Positions 63,433 to 64,000 of a DNA stretch of 64,000 nt are shown here, in pieces. This stretch comes from Quillaja saponaria (Eukaryota > Streptophyta > Magnoliopsida > Fabales > Quillajaceae). Made by a program: the position numbers and the translations under genes. The notes under the pieces were generated by a model. The model saw nothing but the letters and a program-made list of their open reading frames with translations. It did not search any database and was not told the origin of the DNA. The stretch is from NCBI GenBank assembly GCA_029379385.1, contig CM055618.1, positions 15,539,071 to 15,603,070 of the forward strand, read 5' to 3'. Numbering within the stretch: position 1 is the stretch's first letter; the number at the start of each line of letters is the position of its first letter.

Positions 63433-64000
63433 CTGACAATTTTAAAAAAAATAAAAAAATTCAGTTAAGAGTTGACTTCTACTACCATGATGACAAAATA
63501 ATGTTTTGATGCACGTTTCCTTTCCAAAAGAGTAAAATTAGAGAATAAATAATTATGTTGTGATAGATATTCATTTAAAATGTTACACACCCTAAAAACA
63601 ATGATTCATTTTCTTCTTGAAAAAATAAGACATATCAGGTCAAAAAAAGAAAAGAAACGGTCAGCTGTAAAACTAAGATTTGATACTTACAGAGAGAAAA
63701 TATTGTGAGAGATACAGATTAACTGAACATAGTTTTAAAAGTAATTATTTATTCAAAATAAACCAGTTATACTTTCCTTAAAAGAGTAGTTATTCCGTAT
63801 AAAGAAAATGGTTATCTCATATAAAATAGTTCATGCTGTATAAAATGCAGGATATCTCCGGTGCAATTGAGTTCCCAATCCATCATTTATTATAATATAT
63901 CTTTTTTTCCAAAATTTAGTGGTTCAGATCATAGTTACTAGGATTGTAGTACGTTCCAAGATATGGTATGAGAAATGTTACCTAACTAAAATCATGGTAC
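63433..64000 (-). other. HGL1 intron sequence
   Basis: AT-rich DNA upstream of the first visible HGL1 exon. The next 5' exon was not recognised and probably lies beyond the window. Confidence 0.5.

Overview
The window is nuclear DNA from a flowering plant, almost certainly a dicot. Genes are split by AT-rich introns with GT-AG (and some GC-AG) borders, intergenic DNA is AT-rich, and one intron carries a Ty1/copia LTR retrotransposon. The species cannot be named from the sequence.

Layout from left to right. (1) 126-3236 (+): 3' part of an NPGR2-like TPR protein gene. (2) 3892-4064: a perfect 76-bp inverted repeat. (3) About 5333-6908: a non-coding stretch with three diverged copies of a two-stem RNA-like unit, which could be an H/ACA-type snoRNA cluster. 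(4) 8151-9617 (+): a small cytosolic acyl-CoA-binding protein gene carrying an in-frame TAG. (5) 11524-14764 (-): a coiled-coil protein gene of unknown function with a +1 shift. (6) 17056-37976 (+): a 21-exon TAF1 (TFIID subunit 1, HAF-type) gene with two +1 shifts. (7) 39951-41874 and 44475-46603 (+): two tandem alternative oxidase genes; the second has a +1 shift. (8) 47524-63432 (-): most of a GH31 glucosidase gene of the HGL1 (heteroglycan glucosidase) type, 5' end outside the window, with a copia element at 50717-55058 inside one intron.

The AOX pair lies in a tandem duplication of about 5 kb. Its left edge falls inside the last TAF1 intron and its right edge inside the last HGL1 exon. 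The junction between the copies (about 42600) therefore holds a fragment of the HGL1 C-terminus next to TAF1 intron sequence, and a shrunken piece of the last TAF1 exon follows.

The genes are unrelated in function: pollen/calmodulin-related TPR protein, lipid carrier, general transcription, mitochondrial respiration, carbohydrate hydrolysis. Two sequence-wide oddities are worth attention. Four coding breaks are all single-base insertions that lengthen a run or repeat a neighbouring base, which suggests assembly error or young decay. Three introns in three different genes use GC donors of the form AAG|GCAAG. Exon borders were set by eye from splice signals, reading-frame arithmetic and remembered family sequence; no search was run.
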